From assembly GCA_001600495.1 (NCBI GenBank), contig BCKE01000007.1, positions 287,730-351,729 on the forward strand: a DNA stretch of 64,000 nucleotides, read 5' to 3'. Both the position numbers and the translations under genes were made by a program. Each line of letters begins with the position of its first letter. Within the stretch, counting starts at the first letter, position 1. Shown here one piece after another: positions 40,001 through 52,571 of this stretch. A model generated the notes under the pieces. That model searched no databases, had not been told where the DNA came from, and saw only the letters and a program-made list of their open reading frames with translations. This stretch comes from Pilasporangium apinafurcum. Taxonomy: Eukaryota > Oomycota > Peronosporomycetes > Pythiales > Pythiaceae.

Positions 40001-43000
40001 AAGACTTAGATGGGAGGAAAAAAGATCTTCTTTACGCCGCAGCGATAGAAGATGACATAGGAGATGAGTTTATGGCTGTAAAGCCATGGCTTGGAGCTAT
40101 TGTGGCTCCATCAAACGCGAAAACGATGAAACAGGATTCCACAGCGCCCTATGCACATCTAGAACTTGAATATGTTCATGGATACCAAGCTCAAAATGCA
40201 TCAAATAACGCACGATACGACGTCAATGGAAAGATCGTCTATCATGCAGCGGCACTGGGCATCACTTATGATAAATTGACGCAACAGCAGCATTTCTTCA
40301 AGAGCCACAACGATGATATTGTTGCGTTATGTTCGCATCCAAATGGAAGTATATTTGCGACCGCACAAATGGGTAAGAAGCCCAAAATTTGCGTCTGGAA
40401 CTCAATAAACCCTGAAGCAGGTGTTTCCACGCTTGAAGGTTTTCATCTACGGTTTGTGTCCGCAGTCTGCTTCTCCAGCGATGGGAAGAAAGTAGGAAGC
40501 GTTGGCGGAGACGATGATCATTCCGTTGCAATATACTCCTGGGAAAGCGGCATTCTTTCGTCTTCTTGCAAGGGCGAGCGCAATAACGTGGTTAGTATGT
40601 GCTTTCATAGCAGTACAGGGGAGTGGGTTACATGCGGAGAGAAACACATTCGCTTCTGGACCGAGCAAGGGAAACATTTATCTTCCAAGAAAGCAATTTT
40701 TGGTAAAGCCAAACACAAAGACGGAAAAGCCCCACAAACATTCGAGTGTGTAGTCTCATTTGGGAGGATGATTGTGTCGGGTGCATCAAACGGTGATTTA
40801 TACGTATTTCAAAATTCCAACCAGCTGACAAAAATTACAACGGGTCACACTGGGAACGTGTTTGCATTGTATCCAACTGGAAAGAATGGTGGAGAAGAGT
40901 TGATCAGTGGCGGCAAAGACGCAAAAATCATGATTTGGGACTCACAGATAAATCTTACCACTGCTGTAATCGATCTAAAGGAGATGGAAATGGCTTCGAT
41001 GTTGTACAATTTGTCCATCCGAAGTGTTTGTACATCTAGTCGATCGTCTCGAATATTTTTGATTGGAACGGCTGGAAGTGATCTATTGGAAGTTGATGCA
41101 ACTCGTCAGAAATCCTCCATAAGTATCATTACACAGGGACATTCGCAAGGCGAACTGTGGGGTCTCGCAACTCATCCTCATAAACCCGAGTACTGTACCG
41201 TTGGAGACGACCAAACACTTCGAGTGTGGTCCGTTACAAAGAAGTGTCAATTGCGAATAAAGAAACTGGAGCACACGGCGCGTGTGTGTGCCATATCAAG
41301 TGTGACCGACATTGTTGCCGTAGGATATGGTGGTCAGGTGTCTCAAAGGAGATTATCAAAATCATCCGCACAAAACAAAACCGGAACCATTGTGTTGCTT
41401 CGTTACACCGATCTATCGAAAACGCTCTTTGAAGACAAGCCATCAAATCAAGCCATCAGTGAGACCAAGTTCGCTCCAAATGGTCAGATACTTGCAGTAG
41501 GATCACATGACCACAATATCTTCTTGTACAAAATACAGAACACAGAACAGGGAGTCAAGGTTATTAAAGCTGCGACCTTCTCCAAGCATCAAAGCTATAT
41601 TACACATTTAGATTTCTCTTTGGATAGTAGATTCATGCAAAGCAATTGCGGTGCGTATGAGTTGCTATTCAGCGATGCGACATCAGGGAAGCATATCACG
41701 TCTGCTACTGCTACTAGGGATGTGCAGTGGCATACATGGACGTGCGTGCTTGGTTGGCCAGTTCAAGGAATTTGGCCACCATGCAGTGATGGCACAGATG
41801 TGAATGCGGTTGATCGAAGTGTAAAGGGTGACTTGCTTGTCTCTGCCGATGACTTTGGTCTTGTCAAACTGTATCGGTACCCGTGTGTTGGCAAAAATGC
41901 TAGCTCAATTGATCATCACGGTCATTCATCGCATGTAACAAACGTTCGATGGTGTATGGATGACGCATACATCATCAGCACGGGAGGAAATGACCGCTGC
42001 ATCATGCAATGGAAAGCTGTCCGGGCAAGCGATGGCGGAGTTGTTCAGCAACAAGATGTGATGGCACCAGATAGCATTAAAATCGAAGAAGCAGATGCTG
42101 ATGAAGAATTTGAAGAGCCATCGGGAGATGAGTTTATGGCCGTCAAACCATGGGTAGGAGCGATTGTTCCGCCAAGTAATGCTCCCACACCAAATGCTCG
42201 TGAGCCAGACTTACAAATGGAGTTAGAATGGGTCTACGGTTACCAAACTGAGCTGTCCAGACAAAACCTAGTATACAATGAACATGAAGAGATTGTGTAT
42301 CACACTGCCGCAGTGGGCGTCATCTATGATCCCCAGAGTCATTTCCAGCGGCATCATCTATGCCACAATGATGATATTACGAGCTGTGCTATCTCGAATC
42401 CGAAACGCAATCTCGTTGCTACCGGTGAACGTGGAAAAAAACCGTCCATCCGTGTTTGGGATGCGCATACGGGTGAATTACGATGCGAGATGAAAGGATT
42501 TCATACACGGGGTGTTCTCTCACTGGCGTTTAGCCAGGATATGCGCAAGATTGTCAGTGTCGGTGACGATGACGATCATTCCGTTGCCGTATGGGAGGAC
42601 ACAAGCAATGGATCATGGACGAAATCCAAGTTACTCGCGACTGCTAAAGGAGACAAAGCTATCAATCAGTTCGCTGTATTTGCTAAGAATGGCACCATCG
42701 TCACTGGAGGAGCTAAACATGTTCTCTTCTGGAAAGTAGAAGGCAATGCGTTGACGTCAAAGAAAGGTAAGATGGGCAAACAGGGAACTCTCCAGAATTT
42801 CCCATGTGGGTGCACTGTTGGAGACGATTTCATAACAGGCACCGCTGCCGGAGAATTATATATCTGGAGAGGTGATGAAGTCGCAAGGATTATCAAGGCA
42901 CATGACGGCGAGACGCGAGTTGTTCATTCCGCATTAACAGCAAATGGAACCACTACTCCAGGATATGTCCTATTAAGTGGCGGTAAAGATGGAAAAGTGA

Positions 43001-44206
43001 TCATGTGGAACGCAAATTACCAATCATTGAAATGCTATGACCTAACAGTCATGAGTGTGGAGTGCTTCAACAAAGCTATTTGCAGTGTGTTTATGAACGC
43101 ATTAGGTACAAAAGTGTTGATTGGGACTTTATCGAGCGATATCTTGGAAGTCGATGCTACTACTGGAAGTGTCTTGAATGGCGGTAAGCCACTACTCTCT
43201 GGACATTTTACGAAGGAGCTCTGGGGTTTAGCGGCTCATCCTCAATGCAGGCAATTCATCACGGCTGGCGACGACGGAACGCTTCGTATGTGGGATATGG
43301 ATGCAAAGCAGCTCCTTCAAATCGCTCGTCTCCCAGGAAAATCAAGAGCGTGCACATACTCCCCAGATGGTACGCTAATAGCAACTGGGATGGGTGGAGA
43401 CAATGGGGTTAGACGAATACGAGGAGGGAAGCAAGCGCTGACAACAACGGCCAAAGATGGGGCGTTCGCTGTGTTTCGCTCGGACGGCCATCAATGCAAG
43501 ATCATTTTTGAAGATCACCCGGCAAAAGAATGGATCAGCGATATCAAATTCTCGCCATGTGGAAAGCTTCTCGCGATGGGCTCGCATGACAACACCATCC
43601 AGATCTATTCGCTCGCGACTTCTGCGGTGGGCTCATTAGAGTGGAAGAAACGAAAGCCGTTTGCTAAACACAACAGCTACATCACGCACATGGATTTTTC
43701 CAGCGACAGCCAGTATCTGCAGTCCAATTGCGGTGCCTATGAATACCTCTTCTGTAACACTGCAACCAGTGATCAGGTGAGATCAGCCTCAGCCGTCAAA
43801 GATGTCTCCTGGCACACCTGGACGTGTCCGCTCGGCTGGCCCGTGCAAGGCATCTGGCCAGCATATGCGGACGGTACTGATATCAACGCCGTCTGTGCAT
43901 CCTCTTCTCGGACGGTGCTGGCTTCAGGAGATGATGCAGGGCTGGTCAAGGTCTTTCGGTATCCGAGCGTCATGAAAGGGGTACGTCAGTAACAGAGCTG
44001 TTCATATGTGTAGGAACGCCTTGATTGAACTGATTTTGTTTTGAATGTTGGAATGTGTTCATCTCCAGGCGAAATTCATTGTAGGGCGTGGTCATTCGTC
44101 TCATGTGACAAACGTGCGCTTCAGCCACGATGACAAGTATTTACTCTCGGTGGGTGGTAATGATCGCTCCATTTTTCAGTGGAAGTTGACAACTACAAAA
44201 ATATAG
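37003..44206 (+). CDS. EF-hand protein with three EMAP-like (HELP/WD40) modules
   Basis: Two exons (37003-43980 and 44069-44206) give 2371 residues. The N-terminal 300 residues carry EF-hand-type helices with one canonical loop, DMSEDGALDLDE (about residue 148), suggesting calcium binding. Three tandem modules of about 700 residues follow, each opening with a GDEFxAVKPWxGAxV signature (about 315, 1020 and 1707) and a HELP-like LEWVYGYQ stretch, then roughly a dozen WD40 blades (for example VSVGGNDRCVFVWK, TVGDDQTLRIWD). This is the architecture of EML5/EML6-type microtubule-associated proteins with an added calcium sensor, so a microtubule or flagellar role is likely. The start MGNAS leaves Gly at position 2, a possible N-myristoylation site. 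The last exon supplies the final blade (SVGGNDRSIFQWK). Confidence 0.9.
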
Positions 44207-44308
44207 AACCCTCTATCCACAGTAATTGACGATATTTGAGGATTTTTTAGATAGTGGCTAGATCACATGGTTATAGCCACTATCGGATTGTTCTTAAAAA
44301 AAGGGAAA

Positions 44309-45787
44309 ATGACAATGATGACCCATGCAGTAGCTTCGGAAGTGACGGCAGAATTAGCTCACTATGTGCTCGTAAGTAGCTTTATGTCTATCTGCGTCAC
44401 GGTGTTCTATGTATCTCCGAGGTTTTACTGTCTGTGTATGCACCTACAGAGGCCTAGTGATGATAATTCACAGACATCATCGACAACAACAACACTGTTT
44501 GCACTGGAAATGACTCATCGAAACGCTGGGATTGTGTCTGAAAATGACCGACAACCAGCACTAGAAACTCCTGAGGAGCAGGTAGACAGTGATGGCGACC
44601 TCATTTTGCCGCGGCGACAGAAGCGGTCGCGTCGAGCACGAGGTTGTGTCGTAGAAGCAGTTGGAGACGAAGAAAGCGTAGATTCGTTTATCCTGGAAGC
44701 GGAACGATGCACATCGTGGGAAGACGCAGGTTCGCAGATTTGGCGCGCAGCATTCCTGCTGGTCGAATGGCTCTACGCGTCATCGGTATGTATTTGAACC
44801 GGTGATAGTATCGTTAAATGTGCAGGTCTGGTTTAACTCTGCGTTTCCATTAGAAGTTGATTGCCAATAAGACCATCCTCGAACTTGGAAGTGGAATCGG
44901 TGACTCTAGTCAGTGCGTTGAAGGGCAGACCATAAGATTTACTCGTTTCCTGAATGTCCATTTCTGTAGGGTTTGCTGCGATTGTGGCATCTAGAAAAGC
45001 GCGTTGCGTGTATGCCACTGACGCGGATGTCAAAGCACTAGAGTTGATGCAGCGAAACGTTACCCGGAATTCACATGTACGTGCGCTGGGGTAGTGGTAG
45101 CGTTGCTTGTTGTGAATATTGACTCCAGATGTTGCGAAATTGTTTTGACTGACTGGCATACTAGGGAGAGCTTCGAATTCGTTTTTATGATTGGGAGAGT
45201 GCAAGTGTGGACATTTCATCGTCCATTCCACTCGATTTCCAATGGAACGCGAACGAAAAACATACGTTTGTCGATTATCTTGACGTAATCATTGCAAGGT
45301 ATGATCCTACATTTGGGCATTTAACAACTAATATGGATAATCTGGAGCGTAGATGGCTAAGTTGTTTTCTCTGGTTTGGCTATTCAGTGACGTTTTTTAC
45401 GACGACGACACTGCCCTTGCGTTTTTGAAGGCCGTATACCAGTTGATGGAGCAAAACCCACGACTAAAATGCTACGTGGCGTTGGAGAGACGCGTGGTGT
45501 TTTCTGCAGTGACTATGAGTATCGTCTCCTTAGGCTACGATATCTTTCAGGATCGTCTTTGTGATCACAATCCTTGTTTTCACACTCATATTGGTGAAAA
45601 TCGAATTCAGTGCTCGGAATGTGCGGCAGAATTGCATGATGAAGCGACCACTGCTGGCAATACAATGCGTTTCGTTGCCCACAGCCTGCCGCTGGATGAT
45701 ATTCCACACGTGTTACCATACGAAAGGATCTCAACACTCATGATGTGGGAGATCAATGCAATCGTTGTTCCAGGAATAGGAAAATGA
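44309..45787 (+). CDS. METTL22: METTL22-like protein methyltransferase
   Basis: Six exons (44309-44371, 44450-44785, 44854-44899, 44970-45076, 45165-45298, 45388-45787) give 361 residues. METTL22 is a class I SAM-dependent lysine methyltransferase of the METTL21 group. Landmarks: an acidic/basic N-terminal part with DGDLILPRRQKRSRR; QIWRAAFLLVEWLY; SAM motif I TILELGSGIGFAAIV spanning an intron; CVYATDADVKALELMQRN; FYDWES; and SDVFYDDDTALAFLKAVYQL after another splice, matching the post-motif block of METTL22. The C-terminal part contains a Cys/His cluster (CDHNPCFHTH and QCSECAAELH) that may be an insert or zinc-binding loop, unusual for the family as I remember it. The fourth intron needs the CTAG acceptor at 45164 to keep frame. 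Confidence 0.85.
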
Positions 45788-45905
45788 TTACCTTTGGACG
45801 ATGGTTTCCAATGAAGTAAGACTGTTGATTGTTATTTATCCCCATTTGTGACATGAGAACAATATGGATGAGCTTTACTCTCGTTTCCACAGACGCTATG
45901 ATCGT

Positions 45906-47482
45906 TTATTTTATCGTTGTGATTGTTCGCGCGAATGTCGACCGTAGCCCATTAAGGTTCGCTCGCCCGCGCAATCGCGTTACGTTACTTTCTTCCTCTT
46001 TGCTAGTTCGCAACCAGGCATTGAAGATGTTGTCCAGACGCTTGAAACCATGCGCAGCCATCAGTTGCATTGGAATGTCCGATCTGTCTACAGCACCGCT
46101 CTGTGTGACACCAGCTGTAGCGTCATGAAGGGCTTGAGCTTTAACGTTGTAATCGGTCTCAAACTGCAAACTCCAAGTCCGTAACGAGGTGATTCCTTTC
46201 TCAAATTGCGCGGCGAGAATTTCATTCATTTTCACGTTGTCCAGCACAAACTCACTGATTCAGTACAACCAAAATAACAAAAAATCGAGTAGAATTAATC
46301 TCCTGTACAGCTCACAGTCACTGACAGGAACATCATAAACCCACATACTCAATCGCGACGTTGATGCACTTCTCCAATATGCGAGGACAAATATATGTTC
46401 GTGATAGGGAAGGAGACACAATGCAGCGATCCCCCATAGGTTTCATCACTTGATGCACCAGCAATTCGACAAATTCCGTCTATTGTTGAAGTGCAAACTT
46501 TCCATGAGAATGACAGATTAGAAAGCATAAACAAGAGTAAACATACTTACAGCAGAACCTTTTGCCTTGGATCCTTGTTTCGTCATTACGGGATGACTCA
46601 TTTGCGTTGCAATCTAATACAAAAACATGTGCTATGGTGTAAGAGTAGAAAATAATTTGTAAAAGCAGGACAAAAGGCGTGACGCACCATCTCTATCGTG
46701 TCTAGGATGGATTCTGTGAGTTCACCCAACTGAATTTTCAATTCGGCAAAGACCTGCTCGAACTCTAACGAGATCAGTTTGATCTGTGGAATGCGTTTCG
46801 GTGTAACAGTCTTCGTGCTGACGATATATCTGCTGTCATTCGGGTCGCCTTCGTTGCTTTCAATCACGTGTGATGTCCGTTTGCATTCCGAGATCACTTT
46901 TGTGAGCGAAGCATGCAATTCGATCATGCTCCAGAGCACATGTGTATCATTCACAGGACTGTCCAAAGTGGGAGTAGCTGCTAAGTGATGATTGGGCCAC
47001 AATGTCTGCGTTTGCTCGATCCACGCCAAATATTTCCGAAGCGTCGGTAGGAAAATCGAGAGCATCATCACAAACGGGCATGTTGGAGATGAATCAGTCA
47101 ATGGTGGTTGGACACTTGACTCGAACAGAGTGGAAAACATGTTGAGCACTTTGATGGAGACCTGTTGGACATTTTTCTCCGTAAATTGAGTCGATGGTGA
47201 GGCCTGAAGAGCTTGATGGAGTTCGCCGAGCAACTGTGCACCGCTGCAGTAGAAAGAGTTGATCATGGGGCCACGACGCAAGAACGACGCGCCATTCGGG
47301 ACCAGCAGATGACTGCTCTCACAGGAATTATCGCATGGACGACCGTCTCTATCTTCTTCGTGCCATGAAGACAGACAAAACTCACAGCAAGACGCCTTTC
47401 GATGTTGCGAGTCGGTGTTGTCATTGTGCGCGTGCTTTTTCCCATGCGCTCCTTTCTTTTTTCCGGTTTTGCGTGGTTTCAT
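45906..47482 (-). CDS. Orphan multi-exon protein, Cys-rich near the N-terminus
   Basis: Four minus-strand exons (47482-46688, 46613-46551, 46479-46349, 46254-45906) join in frame to 445 residues. I do not recognise the family. It starts with a basic Lys/His patch (MKPRKTGKKKGAHGKKHAHN), then a Cys cluster (ASCCEFCLSSWHEEDRDGRP followed by CDNSCESSH) that could bind zinc. The remainder is helical, e.g. SMIELHASLTKVISECKR, FVELLVHQVMKPMGDRC and LRTWSLQFETDYNVKAQALH, with a basic C-terminus (VTRLRGRANLNGLR). Clean in-phase splicing over four exons supports a real gene. It is tail-to-tail with METTL22. Confidence 0.65.
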
Positions 47483-47705
47483 GACAGGCTGACTAATAGG
47501 AGTTGGAAGATGAGAAAGAGCAAGTATGGCGGAATCTCCTGTGAAGAAATTTCACTCTCTGGATGAAGAGATATAAATAAATCCCTCCGAAGCCACAAGT
47601 CACCAAACAGCGCAAGTAAACCAGAAGTAAAATAATAGAAGCTCGCTTCACATGACGCTTACAACCCCATTCGTCGTTCTTGTTTGCTCTTTTAGTTCTT
47701 TTACT

Positions 47706-49948
47706 TTACTCAAAACCAAATCCAGTTATTTCCATTTGAATTACCTATTATCACAAGTAGCCACAGACACAAAAGAAGGGCATTAGCAACAACAGCATCG
47801 TCATGAAAAAACAAAATCACCCAAACAACTAGGACATACCAATGTTAAATAAGTCGTCAGCTCTTCTTTTGTAGCGTAAATCGGTAGATCGACGCGATTA
47901 AAGCATGTATGTGCGCGTGGACACATCCCTAGCGGCGGTGTGCCCGATGGGACGAGCTGCAGCGTAAATGGATGCACATACCCACTCGCACTCATCAATG
48001 CCTTGAACCCTTCAACAGGCACACGCGTCGAGCCAGTCGCGAACTGTAGCAATCTCGCTTTATCTTCAGCTGAGAATTTCTCTACTGTCTCCCAGAACCA
48101 GAAGATCACGTCAATCTCTTTTTCCCAGGCTTCCCCATTACTATCCCCCGCGAAATGGCGAACCTGCGTGTTCGCCTGCCAGTCTTTGACATTTATCACC
48201 GGTAGCCCACAGAGGAAGAAGTCAAGCTCCTGGTAATCAAACACGCTCAGCAGTGGCTTGGGAATGACATCATACAGTCCTGTGAGCAAAGCACTCAGCT
48301 GATTGGCAACCGAACCAAGCATCCGATAGCGCAACATCAGAGCCAAATACTCCATTTTGTTCTCATCCGTGACATCAATCTCCGCGCCGTTCGGCTTTAA
48401 ATCTACGACCTCCCCTTCTTCGGTCTGTAGACTGAACGTGATACAAAGACTGTCAACCCCGTCGTGATCGCGCATCCACACACAGCTCTTGTGCAATTCT
48501 TCATCGAGAAACTCCAGATCGGAGAACGTGATCGGCACCCCCAAGAAATGCTTGAGCAATGGTAGCGCCAGATTCGCTTCAAACACCAAACCTTCCAGGA
48601 TTGCTTTGCCAAACAACCTCCCCGCAAACTGGAAATACCGCAAATGATCCTGCACATGCTTACCTGAGTTCGGATTGATCCAATAACTCAAATTCTCAGC
48701 ATGCGTGGGGATGAACAGCCCCAAATCAGCACTGAAGAGTTCCTTCCATACAAGGCCAAACCATTCACGCAGTACGCCACCTGCATCCAACGCTGGCTCA
48801 CCAATGAATTTGATGTTGATATGTTCCACCAAGATTTCCGGCTCAATTGGTCCACAGAGCATGTCCATAGAATCCTGCAGCACATTCTCGCGCGTGACTT
48901 CCATCTTGTAGAGTGATTCAGTATAGGGAATAGCAAGTTGTGTCACTTTCCTCACAAACCATTTCTTTTTCTCCCGGAAAGGCAGCGCCATCAATGCTTC
49001 TAAATCCATCTCCTCATCCTCGTCATTCTCAAACAACTTTTGCTGCGCAACGCGTTCCTGATCAATCTGGATCGCTAAAGAGTCCGTTTTGCGCCAAGAA
49101 ACCTCACCATTCTCACCCAACTCCGTGAAAAACCCGACCGACGCCGCATTTTTTCGATGCAATTGCTCCGCAAGATCGTCTCGTAAGCTGTTTGCACTAG
49201 GGTTTTTCGTGAGAAACGTGTTATCACGGAGCTTGGCGATGAATGAATGGTCAGCTTTCCGTTGCAGCTGCGCCTGGGTGGTCGTGCGCACCCATACAAA
49301 CGCGCCATTCGGCAATGGCACGCGCTGCCACAGCCGTCTCCGCGTTGCACCGCGTTGTTTTTGCGTAAGCTGTAGATCGTTTAGTCGTCGGTACCGCAGT
49401 GCACGCTGTCTGGAAGTCGCAACACTGTTTACGCCATCTACACCAACAGTATTGCTGTCCATCCGGCCGAGATTCTCTATGGAACTTCTCAAGCTGGTCC
49501 GTGTAGACGACTCAACCGACTGCAAACTCAGGTACGTTGTGCTACTCGTCGCGAGTAATGTCGAGTTGATGAGAGTCATGTTGCTCTGTGAACGGTTGTA
49601 ATTATTAGAGCCACCAGCCGCGACGAGCATCGTGCCATTCAGCTTGGAGGCTTCGACCGATGCGCCACATAACGCGCAATTTTCTTTGTCAGGATGGTTT
49701 AGATGCGCGCAGACAATGCATTGCCACTCGCTTTTGCCCTCTTCGAGCACTGTATCTGCCAGATTTTCTCGCATGAGTGCGAAATCGCGACCATCGATCA
49801 GTTCAATCGCCAAGTCTTGTCGATGATGGTCCAGACGGTCACGACAAGACGTCACCCATATGATGATGAGACAGAACGCTATGAATAATACCGCTACAAG
49901 CCCGATCAGCACGCTATTGATCTCCGATCCACTGCCATCGTCAGCCAT
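47706..49948 (-). CDS. Membrane-anchored HECT E3 ubiquitin ligase with RanBP2-type zinc finger
   Basis: Two exons (49948-47840 and 47744-47706) give 715 residues. Residues about 11-33 form a transmembrane helix (SVLIGLVAVLFIAFCLIIIW). A RanBP2-type finger follows near residue 75 (WQCIVCAHLNHPDKENCALC: W-x-C-x2-C-x10-C-x2-C), often a ubiquitin or RNA binder. After a variable linker comes a HECT domain: IKFIGEPALDAGGVLREWFG, FQFAGRLFGKAILEGL, WFWETVEKFSAEDKARLLQF and the catalytic cysteine in AHTCFNRVDLPIY. The reading frame without splicing would end in an atypical tail. Splicing a 95-base intron to a 13-codon exon instead gives a C-terminus ending GFGFE, typical of HECT ligases, so I chose that end. 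It probably ubiquitinates substrates at an internal membrane. Confidence 0.9.
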
Positions 49949-50841
49949 GGTGTGTCTGGAGACTCCAATGGGTTAATAGGAGGAAGTGAATGTGAAGAGA
50001 GTGAGTCGGTCGGCGGTAGTGGCTGGNGCTTTTTATTTTTTTTTGTTTGTTGGCGGATTTATTGGGCAAATCCATTTGGTTTACAGACCCCGTGGAAGAA
50101 AAGTAATTTTTGTTGGATTTAAAAAACGGTTTTAGCCAATAGAATCACTTATTTTTAGCGATATACGATATTTTTAACCAATGATAAAAAAGAATAGAGA
50201 GACACTGTATCCATTAGGGGAAGGGGAATATTCTGTGATTTCGTTCCATCACCATGATGAGCATCTAATCCAATAAATAAATGTAAAAATACCGGTACTG
50301 ATACCGGTATTTTCGTCGTCAAAATGCAAAAAAAATATCATCGTTAATTAACGCTGTGATGCCGTTGCGTAACCACTTAAGTTACAAAGCTGCGATGATG
50401 CTGTACGCCGATCACGGTGATGGGTCAAGTGAAGAAGAACCATAAGCGGAAACGGTAGCTAGATAACTCTTCAGCGCTTCTCTGCCGCACGCGACTGAAG
50501 CGAATCCACAAGCGATAGACGCGAGTGGCAGACACGCGTCTTCTCAAATCGATTAACGCACCATCATACGGTAAACCACGCCAATCCACCTCGAAATACG
50601 AGACGTGTTTTTGAGCAGCTCACAAAAAATCAACAGCTCCATTACCTAACAACGACGAGACGTAATCACTCGACAGCACTTTATCCAGCTGTGAACGCTA
50701 TCGTTGAAAGACACGCCCATCCCATAATCTTTCAACGAAAACGCACCACCTCACATTTGTTCCAGAGTCCGTCTTTCACTCCTCCTTTTCCCAGCCGATA
50801 CGTGACGCTTTAGGATCTAACTTCAGCTACAAAAGTGAACG
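49949..50841. promoter_or_regulatory. Divergent intergenic region between the HECT ligase and the lipase
   Basis: A gap of 893 bases without a supported gene. It contains one undetermined base (N at 50027), T/A-rich stretches, and a perfect 12-base inverted repeat at 50286-50313. No RNA gene was recognised. It should contain both promoters. Confidence 0.4.
50286..50313. repeat. Perfect 12-base inverted repeat with 4-base spacer
   Basis: The arm AAAATACCGGTA (50286-50297) is repeated in reverse complement at 50302-50313, with spacer CTGA. It could be a dimeric transcription-factor site, a hairpin, or a small mobile-element footprint. No flanking gene on either side overlaps it. Confidence 0.75.
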
Positions 50842-52456
50842 ATGAGCACCACCGCTCCTTTGACATCGAATGTCTCGCCTGGCATGAGCCACCTTCCACC
50901 AAACATCGTGGTCCTTGTGCATGGCAACAACGGCTCTCCGACAGATTTTGACTCAGTGGAGATGGCGCTCTTGGCGAAATATGGGCCGAAGCAACTTCTG
51001 GTCATCAAATCATCGGCAAACCACCAACAGACCTCGCACGGTGTAGAAATCGGTGGCGCACGACTCGCAGAAGAGATCGTGGATCGGATCTTTGCATTTG
51101 AGTTAAGTCCTGATGTCGAATCCTACAAGTTTTCCATAATTGGCCATTCGCTTGGTGGGCTATACGCTCGGTACGCCATTGCGACGGTCATGGAGTCGTT
51201 GAATATGCTTAACATGGAGTACGTCAGCTTCGTCACGATCTGTACACCACATCTCGGCTCTAGACGCGCGCGTGGGACTTCTACGATCAAGGTATGTTGC
51301 AAATTAACCTGAATTTGTGCCAGTAGACGTTAGTAAATATGAGTGAGTGGATGAATGGCTGTTGTTGTTGCTGTTTACAGAATATCTTTCGCTTGGGTGT
51401 CCACAAAATTCTGGGATCTCGCACAATTTACGGACAAACAGGCATTGATCTCTTGGTGGATGGTAAGGGCACGTAGCTTGAAGGGTTCAAACTTTACTTC
51501 AATTGACTGGAGTTTGCTTTGACTGACGTTTAATAGCTCAAGCCGGAGCGAATGTCACGGACTCGATCGACCCACCTCCACGACCTTTGTTGGAAGAAAT
51601 GAGCCATCCAGGTAAGCCATACTGCGCGCAGCATTTTCGTTTTCAATATATATATATATATCTATGCGAGCCATTTGCTTATCCGTGCTTATGATACTCG
51701 TGTTAACCAGAATCGGAATTTATCCGCTCACTGAAACAATTTCGCTTTGGCACACTCGTTGCCATGACCGATGGTGATGTGGTCGTGCCGTTTCCCTCCG
51801 CCTCGATCCGAAATTTCAATCCATATCCAAGCACAGCACTTACAGGACGATACTCTGATTGGCGGTGGCACATTCGATACTCAGGGTTTACCTCCTGCGC
51901 ACCAGCTTTTCTCTTAAAGCTGGAGTCCAAAGTGGACACATCCATTGAAATTGATTACACACATCCAAGAGAGGAAGTGGTCATAGACGATACCAACGGT
52001 GAAGACAGCGAGCAGTGTGAGATTCGACCACGGCGGTTCTCCAGTGTTGAGGGATATGACTGTGACAATAAACAAGAGGTAGAATTCTCGTACGAGATGC
52101 TACAGAACCTACAGCAGCAGGCTCTCGACTGGCGAAGGATCGATGTGTCGGTGGAACCAAACGGTGTGAAAGGCCGGATGCGACTGCATGACTGGCCGAT
52201 TAACAAGATGCAGCCACCAGGGTGTCGCGCCGACGAATTTATCGACTTGTTGTGTGATATGATCGGCAGTGACCACCACATGCACCAAATCGTGCCGCTG
52301 GATTTGTCGGAAAAAACACCGGCGTCACCTTCTTCTGTCACAGAGAGTATCGCTTCGTCGGTGCAAACGGAAGAAAATGTGCAGGAATCCGGTGGTCATA
52401 ATCATCTCGAAAAGAACGAAACGCTGCAGTCTGAAGCAGTAGTTTCTGTCCAGTAG
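50842..52456 (+). CDS. DUF676-type lipase/serine esterase
   Basis: Four exons (50842-51291, 51381-51462, 51537-51611, 51711-52456) give 450 residues. The protein is an alpha/beta hydrolase of the DUF676 (ROG1/FAM135-like) lipase group. The oxyanion strand NIVVLVHGNNGSPTDF is followed by the nucleophile elbow FSIIGHSLGGLYARYAI (Ser in GHSLGG). FVTICTPHLGSR is the typical next strand, and MTDGDVVVPFPSAS holds the likely catalytic Asp. The His is probably in the SDHHMHQIVPL segment near the C-terminus. The tail is Ser/Glu-rich. There is no signal peptide, so it is likely cytosolic or membrane-peripheral; the lipid substrate is unknown. The third intron carries an AT dinucleotide run. Confidence 0.88.
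51646..51660. repeat. AT dinucleotide run within a lipase intron
   Basis: About seven TA units inside the intron 51612-51710, just a simple repeat. Confidence 0.8.
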
Positions 52457-52571
52457 ATACGTGAATTTGTTTGATAGAATAATGGAATACTAGTGGCAAT
52501 GGTGGCATTTATATATACTCACGCTGGCCGTTGATATTGTTCTTCTCGCACCTTATATACGTTGGACTGGC

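Noticed and set aside
47801-47839. HECT ligase ending with the unspliced tail VCPSCLGDFVFS
   Set aside because: A GT donor follows codon TTG at 47840, and splicing to 47744 gives the family-typical GFGFE terminus.
49089-49601. Plus-strand frame of 170 codons
   Set aside because: It is antisense to the HECT ligase linker and has Arg/Ser-rich composition typical of a shadow frame.
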